The notes beneath the pieces were generated by a model. The model was given only the letters and a program-made list of their open reading frames with translations, searched no databases and had not been told where the DNA came from. A stretch of DNA of 33,654 nt, from NCBI GenBank assembly GCA_934292955.1, contig CAKQXZ010000021.1, positions 1-33,654 of the forward strand, in the 5' to 3' direction. The position numbers were made by a program, and so were the translations under genes. Origin of the DNA: an uncultured Clostridia bacterium (lineage in GTDB: Bacteria; Bacillota_A; Clostridia; Christensenellales; Borkfalkiaceae). Below are positions 1 through 6,589 of this stretch, piece after piece. The number at the start of each line of letters is the position of its first letter. The stretch's first letter is position 1.

Positions 1-41
1 CACTTAATATCCTTTAATTTCCTGTAATCAAAGTTTCGCAT
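1..41 (-). CDS. 5' end of a minus-strand gene (partial, runs off window)
   Basis: Only about 13 codons are visible, reading MRNFDYRKLKDIK. The start is well supported: ATG at 41-39 is preceded by AGGAGG (54-49) with a 7-nt spacer, and by a consensus promoter further upstream. N-termini of the form xxFDYxKLKxIKW occur in Fic-domain proteins, so Fic is a guess, but 13 residues cannot decide the family. Existence of a gene start here is likely; identity is essentially unknown. Confidence 0.6.
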   Translation of the reverse strand, partial: MRNFDYRKLKDIK

Positions 42-67
42 ACGCCTACCTCCTAACGATTAGCACA

Positions 68-96
68 ATTATACCATTAAATTGGGCGATTGTCAA
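68..96 (-). promoter_or_regulatory. Consensus sigma-A promoter for the gene starting at 41
   Basis: On the minus strand, TTGACA (96-91), a 17-nt spacer, then TATAAT (73-68). Both hexamers are perfect. The predicted transcription start is near 61, giving a ~20-nt leader containing the AGGAGG. Related motifs ATTGGGCGATT (82-92), TTTGGGCAATT (101-111) and ATTGGGTGAATT (134-145) lie across and upstream of the -35 and could be operator sites for a regulator. Confidence 0.8.
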
Positions 97-407
97 TAGG
101 TTTGGGCAATTAAACGCACAAATTCAATTAAAATTGGGTGAATTATGTAGAATTTGAGCAATTCCGATTCAAAGTACTCGAATTCGTACCCTTTGTAAAC
201 GTTAGGCGAATGATTTCCATAGCCATTTTAACTTACGCGACTATAATGTCTTTCTCTTTTTTTGCGTATCAGAAAAAGTCTTGCCGTCAAGTTAAAAAAA
301 TAAAGCAATTTCCCCATAAATACAAAATGTTTTCTGTACCATATCCTCAAAAATCATATATTATGCCATTCTTCGACTAAATATTCGTTCGGTCCTTTAT
401 TGTTTTT
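97..407. other. AT-rich intergenic stretch, no supported gene
   Basis: About 310 bases between the promoter at 68-96 and the repeat at 408. An 80-codon open frame on the plus strand has no ribosome binding site and no recognisable protein features, so I do not call it. Base composition is visibly more AT-rich than in neighbouring genes. Apart from the ATTGGG-type motifs near 101-145, I see nothing definite. Confidence 0.5.
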
Positions 408-441
408 TTAACAGATTACAAAACAAAAAACAAGCAGTTTT
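408..441. repeat. 34-bp direct repeat, left copy
   Basis: Starts TTAACAGATTACAAAAC and ends CAAGCAGTTTT. It matches 2349-2382 in 31 of 34 positions in the same orientation. The two copies bracket the three-gene hypothetical operon at 601-2285. Confidence 0.75.
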
Positions 442-453
442 TTTGAAAAAAAT

Positions 454-495
454 AATAGCGTAAACCGTTTTTAAGTGGCTTACGCTATTTTTTTG
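454..495. terminator. Bidirectional intrinsic terminator
   Basis: Inverted repeat AATAGCGTAA (454-463) / TTACGCTATT (480-489), flanked by an A-run on the left and a T-run on the right, so it can act on both strands. It is the first terminator after the minus-strand operon ending at 601, with an A-family repeat lying between stop and terminator. Confidence 0.75.
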
Positions 496-502
496 TAGTT
501 AG

Positions 503-596
503 TAATTATTAGAATGTGCGGCGCGGCGTTGGGGGTCGTGCGGCTTCGCCTGGATCCTTCGGGAGCCGAGCAAGTGAGTGCGTCTCAGGATGACGG
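503..596 (+). repeat. Dispersed repeat A, copy 1
   Basis: Contains TAATTATTAGAATGTGCGG, a GCGGCGTTGGGGGTCGTGCGG block, then TGGATCCTTCGGGAGCCGAG and CTCAGGATGACGG. It directly abuts the stop codon of the minus-strand gene at 601. Confidence 0.85.
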
Positions 597-600
597 GGTG

Positions 601-1608
601 TCAGACTTTAAGTTTTAACTTTTTTCGGACGATCTTGCCGTCGAAAAATTGTTCGAATTCTTCGATTGTGCCTTCGACAAGTAAGTCCTTTTGACAAATA
701 ACACCGAAACACCAAGGAAAATAAAACCGAAACTCATAAAATTCGCCATAATCAAGCACCTTTTTTACGTCTTCGGTTTTCTTTTCGGTATATTTGTCAA
801 ACTCAAATGCGATAAGTTCTTTATCGATTTTAATATGCTCAAATGCCGTTTTATTCCAATCATTCGGTTTATATAAACCGGCAACTACTATACAGCCCAA
901 TATAACCGGCACAAAAAGCAGCAACAACATACTTGCATTAAGAGCGAATATAACGAACAGTACAGCCAAAGGAATAAGCCCTATTGCCGCACCTGCAAAT
1001 TGCCCTTTTTGACCTAATTTCATAAGATACAATTTGCTGACGGTAGAAAGCTCTCCATCAAATCTGAACATTATATCTCCCCCATAATAAATTTGATAAA
1101 AATATTGGTTAATCAGGCTTTTACCGCTAAAAAGTTCAGAACAAATACTTTCACCGCCCTTTAGCGGAATGTGTTTTTTTGATTTATCATTCAGCAGAAA
1201 ATTTTCGGCAAGGCGGTTTATGAGCAAGTTTTTTGATAAAGAATAGCATTTCTGCATTAAAATTTTGCCTTGATCTTCCCATTTACCGCCATATTCGGCA
1301 TCGAAGAAAAAACCATGGAGCGACAATGTATATCCGCCGACAAAATTAAAATATGGGTCGTTCGGGTAAAATTTCAGACCTAAGTCAATATATTTTTTCC
1401 AAAAATTCAAAAGAAGGTCGGTATCCTTCCATTCTTTACTGATACATGCTCCTTCGATAAAATAATACCACGCAGAAGCGACGATTGTGCATAAAATTTG
1501 CGACGTGGGATTTTTAAGATAAAGACTTTCTAAATAATCAAGTGATTCTTTCCAACAAAAACCGTTTTCTAATTCGATAAAAGTATCGTCTTCGTAAAAG
1601 AAATTCAT
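601..1608 (-). CDS. Hypothetical protein with TPR-like N-terminus and two membrane helices
   Basis: A 335-aa protein that I do not recognise. Residues ~1-160 are rich in Trp/Tyr/Phe and helical, with a TPR-like look (for example NPTSQILCTIVASAWYYF and WKKYIDLGLKFYPNDPYF). Residues ~205-245 form a pair of hydrophobic segments (GLIPLAVLFVIFALNASMLL, then LLFVPVILGCIVVAGLY), so the C-terminal ~90 residues are probably a cytosolic domain after a membrane hairpin. The start is supported by GGGTGG 5-6 nt upstream. It is the last gene of a three-gene run (2285 to 601), only 9 nt after the preceding stop. Acidic orphan proteins in small tandem clusters are often immunity proteins of polymorphic toxins; that is inference only. 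Confidence 0.75.
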   Translation of the reverse strand: MNFFYEDDTFIELENGFCWKESLDYLESLYLKNPTSQILCTIVASAWYYFIEGACISKEWKDTDLLLNFWKKYIDLGLKFYPNDPYFNFVGGYTLSLHGFFFDAEYGGKWEDQGKILMQKCYSLSKNLLINRLAENFLLNDKSKKHIPLKGGESICSELFSGKSLINQYFYQIYYGGDIMFRFDGELSTVSKLYLMKLGQKGQFAGAAIGLIPLAVLFVIFALNASMLLLLFVPVILGCIVVAGLYKPNDWNKTAFEHIKIDKELIAFEFDKYTEKKTEDVKKVLDYGEFYEFRFYFPWCFGVICQKDLLVEGTIEEFEQFFDGKIVRKKLKLKV

Positions 1609-1617
1609 ATTACCACC

Positions 1618-1992
1618 CTATTGAGTAAAGTAAATTTTGCCAATGTCGTTGGAAATTTTCGATAATTGACCGATAAAACACTGCTCTTTCAGCAAATCTA
1701 TAAAGTAATATTTATTGTTTTTTATAAAACAGATTGTTTCATAAATAAAAATTGCTCCGCTGGGTTCGTCAGGCTCGTTTAACTGATTGTTATGCATATC
1801 GAAAAAATCAATGCTTAAAGACGAAATAGCGACATCTTTTGACTTTATTATATGCACGTCCATTCTGACGTTGTTTTTATTGCATACTTCTTTTAAGGCG
1901 ATAAAAGCTTCGTTAATATATAGTCTTTGTAAAAAATCGTTTTCTTTTTGCGGCAACTCGTTTGGTTGTATTCTATAAATATAAGGTTCCAT
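1618..1992 (-). CDS. Hypothetical 124-aa protein
   Basis: I do not recognise the family. There are no transmembrane segments or signal peptide. The sequence alternates short beta-like and helical stretches and contains DVHIIKSKDVAISSLSIDFF and YYFIDLLKEQCFIGQL. The start lies 11 nt after the stop of the 93-aa gene upstream. No clear Shine-Dalgarno is visible (TCAATATTTTT precedes the ATG), so translation may be coupled to the upstream gene. Middle member of the 2285-601 operon; the tight spacing supports it being a real gene despite the weak ribosome binding site. Confidence 0.65.
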   Translation of the reverse strand: MEPYIYRIQPNELPQKENDFLQRLYINEAFIALKEVCNKNNVRMDVHIIKSKDVAISSLSIDFFDMHNNQLNEPDEPSGAIFIYETICFIKNNKYYFIDLLKEQCFIGQLSKISNDIGKIYFTQ

Positions 1993-2003
1993 AAAAATAT
2001 TGA

Positions 2004-2285
2004 CTATAATGCTTTGTTATTTTTGCCCGAATTAAAACAATCCGCGCAGATCCATATAAATTCGTCTTCGGAAACATAACAATCCGACGAATTTTTATCT
2101 ATAGTTTTATAACATTTAACGCAATGCTCGTGCCAGATTTCGGAATAATCGTTATCGGTTTGCCCGATAAATTCGTCTGCCGCGCTTTCGGGAGTTATCG
2201 ATTCGTACCATTTTTCGGGGTTCTGTCTGTATTCTGTTTTTAGTTTTTGCGCGTATTCTTTTGGCGATATTTTTTTATATAACAT
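2004..2285 (-). CDS. Small putative zinc-binding protein (93 aa)
   Basis: First gene of the three-gene operon. The start is secure: AAAAGGAG sits 3-4 nt before the ATG at 2285. The C-terminal half has two CxxC knuckles, HCVKCYK (Cys 55 and 58) and WICADCF (Cys 79 and 82), with an extra Cys near 68, consistent with a zinc-ribbon or treble-clef fold. The N-terminal half is helical and charged (YAQKLKTEYRQNPEKWYESI). I know no specific function. A -10-like TATAAT lies about 50 nt upstream at 2344-2349, but no good -35 is visible. Confidence 0.7.
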   Translation of the reverse strand: MLYKKISPKEYAQKLKTEYRQNPEKWYESITPESAADEFIGQTDNDYSEIWHEHCVKCYKTIDKNSSDCYVSEDEFIWICADCFNSGKNNKAL

Positions 2286-2348
2286 ATTCTCCTTTTAGGT
2301 TGTCGATTTTTAAGCAATCGGATAGAGTTCTACAAATGCAATATTATA

Positions 2349-2382
2349 TTAACAGATTGCAAAACAAAAAACAAGTGGTTTT
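2349..2382. repeat. 34-bp direct repeat, right copy
   Basis: Begins TTAACAGATTGCAAAAC; 31 of 34 positions match 408-441. It lies just upstream of the three-gene operon, so the operon is flanked by the two copies about 1.94 kb apart. Confidence 0.75.
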
Positions 2383-2561
2383 AGAAGTTTTGTCAGTTAA
2401 ATTGTTGAATGCTGAATGCGCGGAGTTGTGACGGCGGATTATTAGATATGCGCATGGCCTTTTTTGGTGGTGTACGTTATTATTTGAATACGCAGGCATG
2501 GCGTTGTAGGTCGTGCGTTATTATTTGAATATGATGCGGGCATGGCGTTGGGGCGTGCGGT
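2383..2561 (+). repeat. Truncated A-type repeat fragments
   Basis: Three partial copies of the left part of repeat A: GGATTATTAGATATGCGCATGG (2435 on, tail differs), TTATTATTTGAATACGCAGG (2479 on) and TTATTATTTGAATATGATGC (2519 on). The last two are each followed by GGCATGGCGTTG-like sequence. None has the GGATCC...GGATGACGG core. An open frame on the minus strand through this region is a by-product of the repeats. Confidence 0.7.
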
Positions 2562-2643
2562 AAGGTGACGGATTATTTGAATGCGGCACTGCGTGCCTGG
2601 ATCCTTCGTAAGTTGGGCAAGGGAGCGCGTCTCAGGATGACGG
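2562..2643 (+). repeat. Dispersed repeat A, copy 2
   Basis: AAGGTGACGGATTATTTGAA, then GCGGCACTGCGTGCC, TGGATCCTTCGTAAGTTGGG and CTCAGGATGACGG. Same orientation as all other copies. Confidence 0.85.
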
Positions 2644-2679
2644 ATGTATGGCTGCACTTTTGACAATATGTTTGTACGG

Positions 2680-2812
2680 GAGCAGCGGCTGGTAGTCCTC
2701 TCTCGGCACTTGCGTGACACTTCGCCTACGCGGCGGACGCGCCCCTTTTGTCGCTGAAGCGACATTTCCCCCGCTATCGGGGGAATCTACCCCAAAAGGG
2801 GAAAACGAAGTT
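2680..2812 (+). repeat. B-like repeat with nested hairpins
   Basis: Contains successive small inverted repeats GTCGCTGAAGCGAC (2750-2763), CCCCCGCTATCGGGGG (2768-2783) and CCCCAAAAGGGG (2790-2801), followed by AAAACGAAG. The CCCC-AAAA-GGGG...CGAAG end resembles the right end of the B repeats at 9831 and 20507. Non-coding; it may be transcribed into a structured RNA, but no promoter is evident. Confidence 0.6.
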
Positions 2813-2950
2813 AGATTTTTCTAAAGCAAAATAAATACCAAACGTCTAAACTCCAAAGGGCGAAGGTTTGGTTTGATCGTGTTAATAATAAAAAAAGCCC
2901 GACTATGTGCCGATAAACGACCTATAGACGGGGTTTGTATCGTTTTCGTG

Positions 2951-3012
2951 GTGCGGCGCGAGCGCCTGGATCCTTCGGGAGTTGGGCAAGCGGGCAAGTC
3001 TCAGGATGACGG
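2951..3012 (+). repeat. Dispersed repeat A, copy 3
   Basis: Clean core copy: GTGCGGCGCGAGCGCC hairpin, TGGATCCTTCGGGAG, TTGGGCAAGCGGGCAAGT, CTCAGGATGACGG. Confidence 0.9.
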
Positions 3013-3027
3013 AATTAAAACAAAAAT

Positions 3028-3067
3028 TATAAAAAAATGCGGCGTACAAAAAACTTTGCATGCCGCT
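3028..3067 (-). terminator. Intrinsic terminator of the two-peptide operon
   Basis: On the minus strand, GCGGCATGC...GTACGCCGC (one mismatch) followed by ATTTTTTTATAATTTT. It begins 8-10 nt after the stop of the 45-aa gene at 3075. Confidence 0.75.
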
Positions 3068-3074
3068 GTTTTGG

Positions 3075-3212
3075 TTACAGATCGTCTACGTCCTGAACGG
3101 GATCTTCATAATAACCGAGCAGATAATTGCCCGTCCAACTACCCGCAGGATCGAATGACGACTGCATTTTTCCGTCGACCGTTTTTACGGTCTTTCGTTT
3201 CTTCTTGCTCAT
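3075..3212 (-). CDS. 45-aa small conserved-looking protein ending PVQDVDDL
   Basis: Reads MSKKKRKTVKTVDG, then KMQSSFDPAGSWTGNYLLGY and YEDPVQDVDDL. The N-terminus is strongly basic and the C-terminus acidic. From memory, small Clostridia proteins with an FDPxGSxTG core and a PVQDxDDL end are common near housekeeping genes; their function is unknown to me. Its ATG overlaps the stop of the 30-aa gene upstream (TAATG), which indicates translational coupling. A terminator follows directly. Promoter, ribosome binding site, overlap and terminator together make this a convincing gene although it is too short for ordinary ORF calling. Confidence 0.8.
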   Translation of the reverse strand: MSKKKRKTVKTVDGKMQSSFDPAGSWTGNYLLGYYEDPVQDVDDL

Positions 3213-3304
3213 TACTTGCAATTTTTGGTGGATCTTCCACCGCAATTACTCGTCTTGTTGCCGCAACCACGCGTAGTGGTCTTTTGCGTATTTTTAGTTT
3301 TCAT
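3212..3304 (-). CDS. 30-aa Cys/Thr/Asn-rich peptide
   Basis: Reads MKTKNTQKTTTRGCGNKTSN followed by CGGRSTKNCK. It has cysteines at 14, 21 and 29, is very basic and lacks hydrophobic residues, so it is neither a membrane peptide nor a signal peptide. It has the best ribosome binding site of the region (AAGGGGGG, 6 nt before the ATG) and a near-consensus promoter 45-75 nt upstream. It overlaps the 45-aa gene by one base (TAATG). Possible roles are metal or nucleic-acid binding or a redox-active or spore-associated peptide; none can be chosen from sequence. Confidence 0.75.
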   Translation of the reverse strand: MKTKNTQKTTTRGCGNKTSNCGGRSTKNCK

Positions 3305-3348
3305 TGTTTTCCCCCCTTGCGTTATTATTATGTAACGCTATTTGTGAC

Positions 3349-3377
3349 ATTATACATAAAACTTTAACGTATTTCAA
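3349..3377 (-). promoter_or_regulatory. Promoter of the two-peptide operon
   Basis: Minus strand TTGAAA (3377-3372), 17-nt spacer, TATAAT (3354-3349). Predicted start near 3342, giving a ~38-nt leader to the ATG at 3304. It lies between the dut stop (3415) and the peptide genes. Confidence 0.8.
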
Positions 3378-3414
3378 AAGGCGAAAATTTGTTTGAAAAG
3401 CAAAAATTTGCGGA

Positions 3415-3843
3415 TTATTTGCCCGTGGAACCGAAACCGCCGGCACCGCGATCGGTGGAATCGATTTCACCGTCTTCAAACTCGCAACGAATATATGGGG
3501 CGATTACTATCTGCGCGATACGCTCTAGCGAAGATACCGTCTGCGGCTCGTCGGAATGGTTATATAAAACGACCTTGATTTCGCCGCGGTAGTCGCTGTC
3601 TATTACGCCGACCTTGTTTGCGGGGGCAAGTCCGCGTTTGCAAGCAAGTCCGCTGCGGGCATACACTAACCCGACGTATCCGTCGGGAATCTGCATGGCT
3701 ATACCCGTCCCGATAACTGCGCTTTTGTGGGGCAATACGGTGACTTCTTCGCCGGCGTTATATAAATCGGCACCCGCCGCGCCTATGCTTGCGTATTCGG
3801 GTAGCTTTGCGTTCGGATTTGTGCGTTTTATGATGACTTTCAT
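3415..3843 (-). CDS. dut: dUTP diphosphatase (dUTPase)
   Basis: A 142-aa trimeric-type dUTPase, hydrolysing dUTP to dUMP and pyrophosphate; it keeps uracil out of DNA and feeds thymidylate synthesis. All five family motifs are present: 1, GAAGADLYNA (21-30); 2, ARSGLACKRGLAPAN (62-76); 3, GVIDSDYRGEIKV (79-91), with the catalytic Asp in IDSDYRG; 4, RIAQIVIAPY (108-117); 5, RGAGGFGSTGK (132-142), the C-terminal arm that closes over substrate. Length is normal. The start is supported by AAGGAAG 9 nt upstream. It stands alone, with repeats upstream and the peptide-operon promoter downstream. A DHFR gene of the same pathway lies at the other end of the window. Confidence 0.97.
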   Translation of the reverse strand: MKVIIKRTNPNAKLPEYASIGAAGADLYNAGEEVTVLPHKSAVIGTGIAMQIPDGYVGLVYARSGLACKRGLAPANKVGVIDSDYRGEIKVVLYNHSDEPQTVSSLERIAQIVIAPYIRCEFEDGEIDSTDRGAGGFGSTGK

Positions 3844-3884
3844 TTGTGGGCTTCCTTTTTATTATTTGAATGTGTTCGGGATAT

Positions 3885-3972
3885 AAGGTGACGAATTATT
3901 AGATGTGCGGGAATGGCGTTGGGGTCGTGCGGCGCGGGCGCCCGGATCCTTCGGCTACGCTCAGGATGACCG
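3885..3972 (+). repeat. Dispersed repeat A, copy 4 (short-loop form)
   Basis: AAGGTGACGAATTATTAGAT, GGCGTTGGGGTCGTGCGG, GCGCGGGCGCC, then GGATCCTTCGGCTACGCTCA and GGATGACC. The segment between CCTTCG and CTCAGG is only GCTACG, the minimal form, in which ATCCTTCG...CTCAGGAT makes a tight hairpin. Confidence 0.85.
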
Positions 3973-3992
3973 AGAGATGTGGTACCAGGATA

Positions 3993-4080
3993 AGAAATTT
4001 GCCGAGCGGAAAAATTAGCTTTTAGTCCGCATCCACCGCAAGCGGTCCCCCCCTTCTCCAAGGGGCGAAGGCTTAAAAGG
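3993..4080 (+). repeat. Dispersed repeat B, copy next to A4
   Basis: TTTGCCGAGCGGAAAAATTA, then TAGTCCGCATCCACCGCAAG, CGGTCCCCCC and CCAAGGGGCGAAGGC. Closely related to 23124-23210 (GCATCCACCGCAAGCGG version of B). Confidence 0.75.
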
Positions 4081-4083
4081 TTG

Positions 4084-4156
4084 GCGAATTATTAGAATAT
4101 GCGCCTTACGGCTAGATCCTTCGTAAGTTAGGCAAGGAAGCGGGCTCAGGATGACC
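4084..4156 (+). repeat. Dispersed repeat A, copy 5
   Basis: GCGAATTATTAGAATATGCG, CCTTACGGCTAGATCCTTCG, TAAGTTAGGCAAGGAAGCGG, GCTCAGGATGACC. It diverges slightly (AGATCC for GGATCC). Confidence 0.8.
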
Positions 4157-4210
4157 TAAAAGCTCGGCGTTGGAGCGACAGGAAATGACGAATAACAGGC
4201 CGAATATAAT

Positions 4211-4245
4211 TGAAAAAGGTTGCCCGAAAGGACAACCTTCTTGTT
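4211..4245 (-). terminator. Intrinsic terminator after the parvulin-like gene
   Basis: AAGGTTG (4216-4222) pairs with CAACCTT (4233-4239) around a CCCGAAAGGA loop. On the minus strand the hairpin is followed by TTTTTC. It lies 12-45 nt beyond the stop at 4257. Confidence 0.8.
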
Positions 4246-4256
4246 TGTTTTATCGA

Positions 4257-6425
4257 TTATTCCGCTTTGGCGGGATCGTCGTCGGAACCGATAATATCCG
4301 AATATGCGTTGCTCTTGTATTCGGCTTTCTTAATATAGGAGTTGACCATGTTGTTGGAAATCTTGGTGATATAATCGCTAAGGATAGAATCGATCTTGGT
4401 GTTGTTGTATTGATCGTTTTCGTCTGCGTTCGCTATGATTTCGTTATAGATATCCGCTGCCGTCTTTTCGCCGTCGCCTTTAACGACCTTGGTGCAAACG
4501 ATGATGTGATAACCGTACTGAGTAGCAACGAACGTGTATGCGCCTTCGCCTTCGGCAACAACCGCTTTAGCCGCTTCGGCAAATTCGGGAACGTATTTAC
4601 TGCCGGAAGTCTTAGCAGAATAGAGATAACCGAAATCTTTATTCAAGCAGCCAGTATCGGTGCTGTAAGCAAACATGAGATCTTCGAATGCTTTCCTTTC
4701 GGCACTGTCTGCAGTGAAACCTGTGAGTTTACCGATTTCGTTCTTTTCGTAATACTTCTCTTCGATGCCGGTGAGTTCGTTGAGCATTTTAACGAAAGTG
4801 CTTTCGGACGCGTCGGTCGAAGTAAATGCCATGCTGTTGGCGTTTACGTTTTTGAACCAGTAGGATGTGGTCTTTACGCCGGAAGAATCTTTATCTTCAA
4901 ACGAGCGGTTGAGAATTGCGCTGCCGTTGAAGCTTGCAAGCGTGTTGTATGCCGCACTGCCGTTTTCGCTGACAAGATACTTATTGTCGAAAGTGAAAGT
5001 GTTGTTTTCGAACTTGCCGTAACTCGACTGAACCCAAGTGGTACGCTGATCGCGAGCGATAAGCTGTTTGAGCATTTCGACACGGTTCTGTTTTTTCTGC
5101 GCGTTGGTTATGCCCGCTTTGTTGTTAAGGCTGTTAAGAATTTCGGTCTGTTCATCCGTGAAACCGATGAGCAGGTTGAGAACGTAACCGTAGTCGCCCG
5201 TTTCGTAAGGATTGCAATATACGGGTTTTTCTTCGGTTGCGGCTTCGAGCGCGGTTTCGTAAGCGGAGTAATCGCTTAAGTAACTTTCTTTCTGCGCGTC
5301 GTATTCGGCGATGAACTGTTCTTTAAGAGCATCCGAAGAACCTGCTATGGTCTTCTTGGCGTCGGACTTGAGCGAGTTTTCGTACTTGGTAACGATCATA
5401 GAGTCGTACTGGCTCTTGAGCATGTATTGGAAGTAGGAATATTTGAGAACTTCTTCTTCCTTGGAATGGTCGTAACTTTCATTCGAGCCGATAACGCCGT
5501 TGGTCTTGAGCTGCTTGATCGCTTTGCCGAGAGCCGTTCTGTTTTCACTGTCGGAAAGGTCGACCTTGAAGTTTTCGTAAAGATACATATCGAGAGCGTA
5601 CTCGGTAACTTTACCGTCGGACGCTGCCTGCTGAAGCTGAGACTTAATCGTGCTCCAGTCGTCTTCGTTACCCAGAGTTGCGGCAACTACTTTGAAATCG
5701 TAATCGTCTTCTACTTCGGCGGTCTTCTTTTCGTATTCTTTAAGATCTTCTTCGGTAGCGGCGGTAGGAGCCGTTCTTGCGGTGAAAGTTTCGTTTTCTT
5801 TATCGTTGGTTTCGGTATCGGAATCTTTATAACTTTTGATCATCGAATTGATATTGCTGCGAACGTTATAAAGAGCCTGTGCCTTTTCGTATGCGGAAAG
5901 ATAAACTTTTTCATATCCGGCAAGAGTTTTGTAGTCTCCCGCTTCGGAAGCCTTTTTATAGTCCGCGGCGGAAACTTTCGCGTTGTATATATCTTCTGCC
6001 TTAGCGATATCGGACGCGTTTGCCTTTATCGTTTCGACATAATCTTTTTCAAATCCGTCGGCGGGATTGTCTTTATGGTCAAGGAAATAGTAAGACAGAT
6101 CGATCTTCGCCTGCTGAACGATTACGTTGCTCTGCACCAATCTTTCGAGAACCGCGGCGTATGCCTTAGAAGTCGTATATCCGTAGGACTGAACGTACGT
6201 ATAACCATATGACAGAAAACCGGATATGATTTCTTTTTTAAGAATGTAATCGGTGTGAATGTCTGCCGCACCGTCTTTTTCTCTGTTACCGATGGAAAGA
6301 GTTGCGACTGCCTGCTTCATATCGCGATCGGTATTGGTGGTGACAAGTTCACAACCGGAAAACGCACCGATCGAAAGTACGATTGCGACAAGCAATGTAA
6401 GTGTTCTTGTAAGGATTTTTTTCAT
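4257..6425 (-). CDS. PrsA/SurA-like parvulin lipoprotein (foldase candidate)
   Basis: A 722-aa lipoprotein. I place the start at the ATG at 6425 (MKKILTRTLTLL), because CAGGAG lies 8 nt upstream and a signal peptide follows at once; the longer frame would put 24 non-signal residues in front. The hydrophobic stretch LTLLVAIVLSIGAFSGC ends in a lipobox-like FSGC, so the mature protein should be lipid-anchored outside the membrane. Residues ~40-110 resemble the SurA N-terminal chaperone helix region (YGYTTSKAYAAVLERLVQSN). The middle is long, charged and helical. Residues ~545-645 resemble a PpiC parvulin domain (AFEDLMFAYSTDTGCLNKDF, then FVATQYGYHIIVCTKV). Likely role: folding of secreted proteins. 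It is far longer than PrsA (~290 aa), so substrate and exact activity are uncertain. It has its own promoter, leader and terminator. Confidence 0.8.
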   Translation of the reverse strand: MKKILTRTLTLLVAIVLSIGAFSGCELVTTNTDRDMKQAVATLSIGNREKDGAADIHTDYILKKEIISGFLSYGYTYVQSYGYTTSKAYAAVLERLVQSNVIVQQAKIDLSYYFLDHKDNPADGFEKDYVETIKANASDIAKAEDIYNAKVSAADYKKASEAGDYKTLAGYEKVYLSAYEKAQALYNVRSNINSMIKSYKDSDTETNDKENETFTARTAPTAATEEDLKEYEKKTAEVEDDYDFKVVAATLGNEDDWSTIKSQLQQAASDGKVTEYALDMYLYENFKVDLSDSENRTALGKAIKQLKTNGVIGSNESYDHSKEEEVLKYSYFQYMLKSQYDSMIVTKYENSLKSDAKKTIAGSSDALKEQFIAEYDAQKESYLSDYSAYETALEAATEEKPVYCNPYETGDYGYVLNLLIGFTDEQTEILNSLNNKAGITNAQKKQNRVEMLKQLIARDQRTTWVQSSYGKFENNTFTFDNKYLVSENGSAAYNTLASFNGSAILNRSFEDKDSSGVKTTSYWFKNVNANSMAFTSTDASESTFVKMLNELTGIEEKYYEKNEIGKLTGFTADSAERKAFEDLMFAYSTDTGCLNKDFGYLYSAKTSGSKYVPEFAEAAKAVVAEGEGAYTFVATQYGYHIIVCTKVVKGDGEKTAADIYNEIIANADENDQYNNTKIDSILSDYITKISNNMVNSYIKKAEYKSNAYSDIIGSDDDPAKAE

Positions 6426-6555
6426 AAAAATGCTCCTGTGTGACGATCTGCGGAAGTAATTTGCCTGCCCTTTAACATTTCGGTTTATAAGCGGCAAATC
6501 AACGGCTGCTGCCCTTGTGCGGGTGCATAAACTCCCACAGTTGATTTTTTTCTCT
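6426..6555 (-). ncRNA. Structured 5' leader of the parvulin-like gene with competing helices
   Basis: The predicted transcript runs ~130 nt before the ATG. On the minus strand AAATCAAC (from 6547) pairs with GTTGATTT (6503-6496), enclosing a GC-rich hairpin (GTGGGAGTTTATGCACCCGC). The same GATTT continues into ATTTGCC (6499-6493), which is a perfect complement of GGCAAAT (6465-6459). The two helices share 6496-6499 and cannot both form, the usual layout of a switch. CTGCCCTT also occurs twice (6466 and 6508). I do not match it to a riboswitch class I know. Confidence 0.5.
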
Positions 6556-6560
6556 TTAGC

Positions 6561-6589
6561 ATTATACTAAAATATGAAAGATAAATCAA
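6561..6589 (-). promoter_or_regulatory. Promoter of the parvulin-like gene
   Basis: Minus strand TTGATT (6589-6584), 17-nt spacer, TATAAT (6566-6561). It places transcription start near 6554, just before the leader hairpins. Confidence 0.8.

Noticed and set aside
138..380. 80-codon plus-strand open frame in the first intergenic region
   Set aside because: No ribosome binding site, AT-driven composition, no domain-like features; the stretch behaves as intergenic DNA.
2442..3367. 107-codon minus and 164-codon plus open frames
   Set aside because: They run through repeats A and B and, on the plus strand, across the two-peptide operon in antisense; the repeat units, not selection on protein, keep them open.
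4170..6212. Long plus-strand open frames opposite the parvulin-like gene (369 and 261 codons)
   Set aside because: Fully antisense to a well-supported lipoprotein gene; the codon pattern of this genome leaves the opposite strand open. No ribosome binding sites. The same applies to other long antisense frames, for example 14782-15744, 22059-22841 and 26781-27533.
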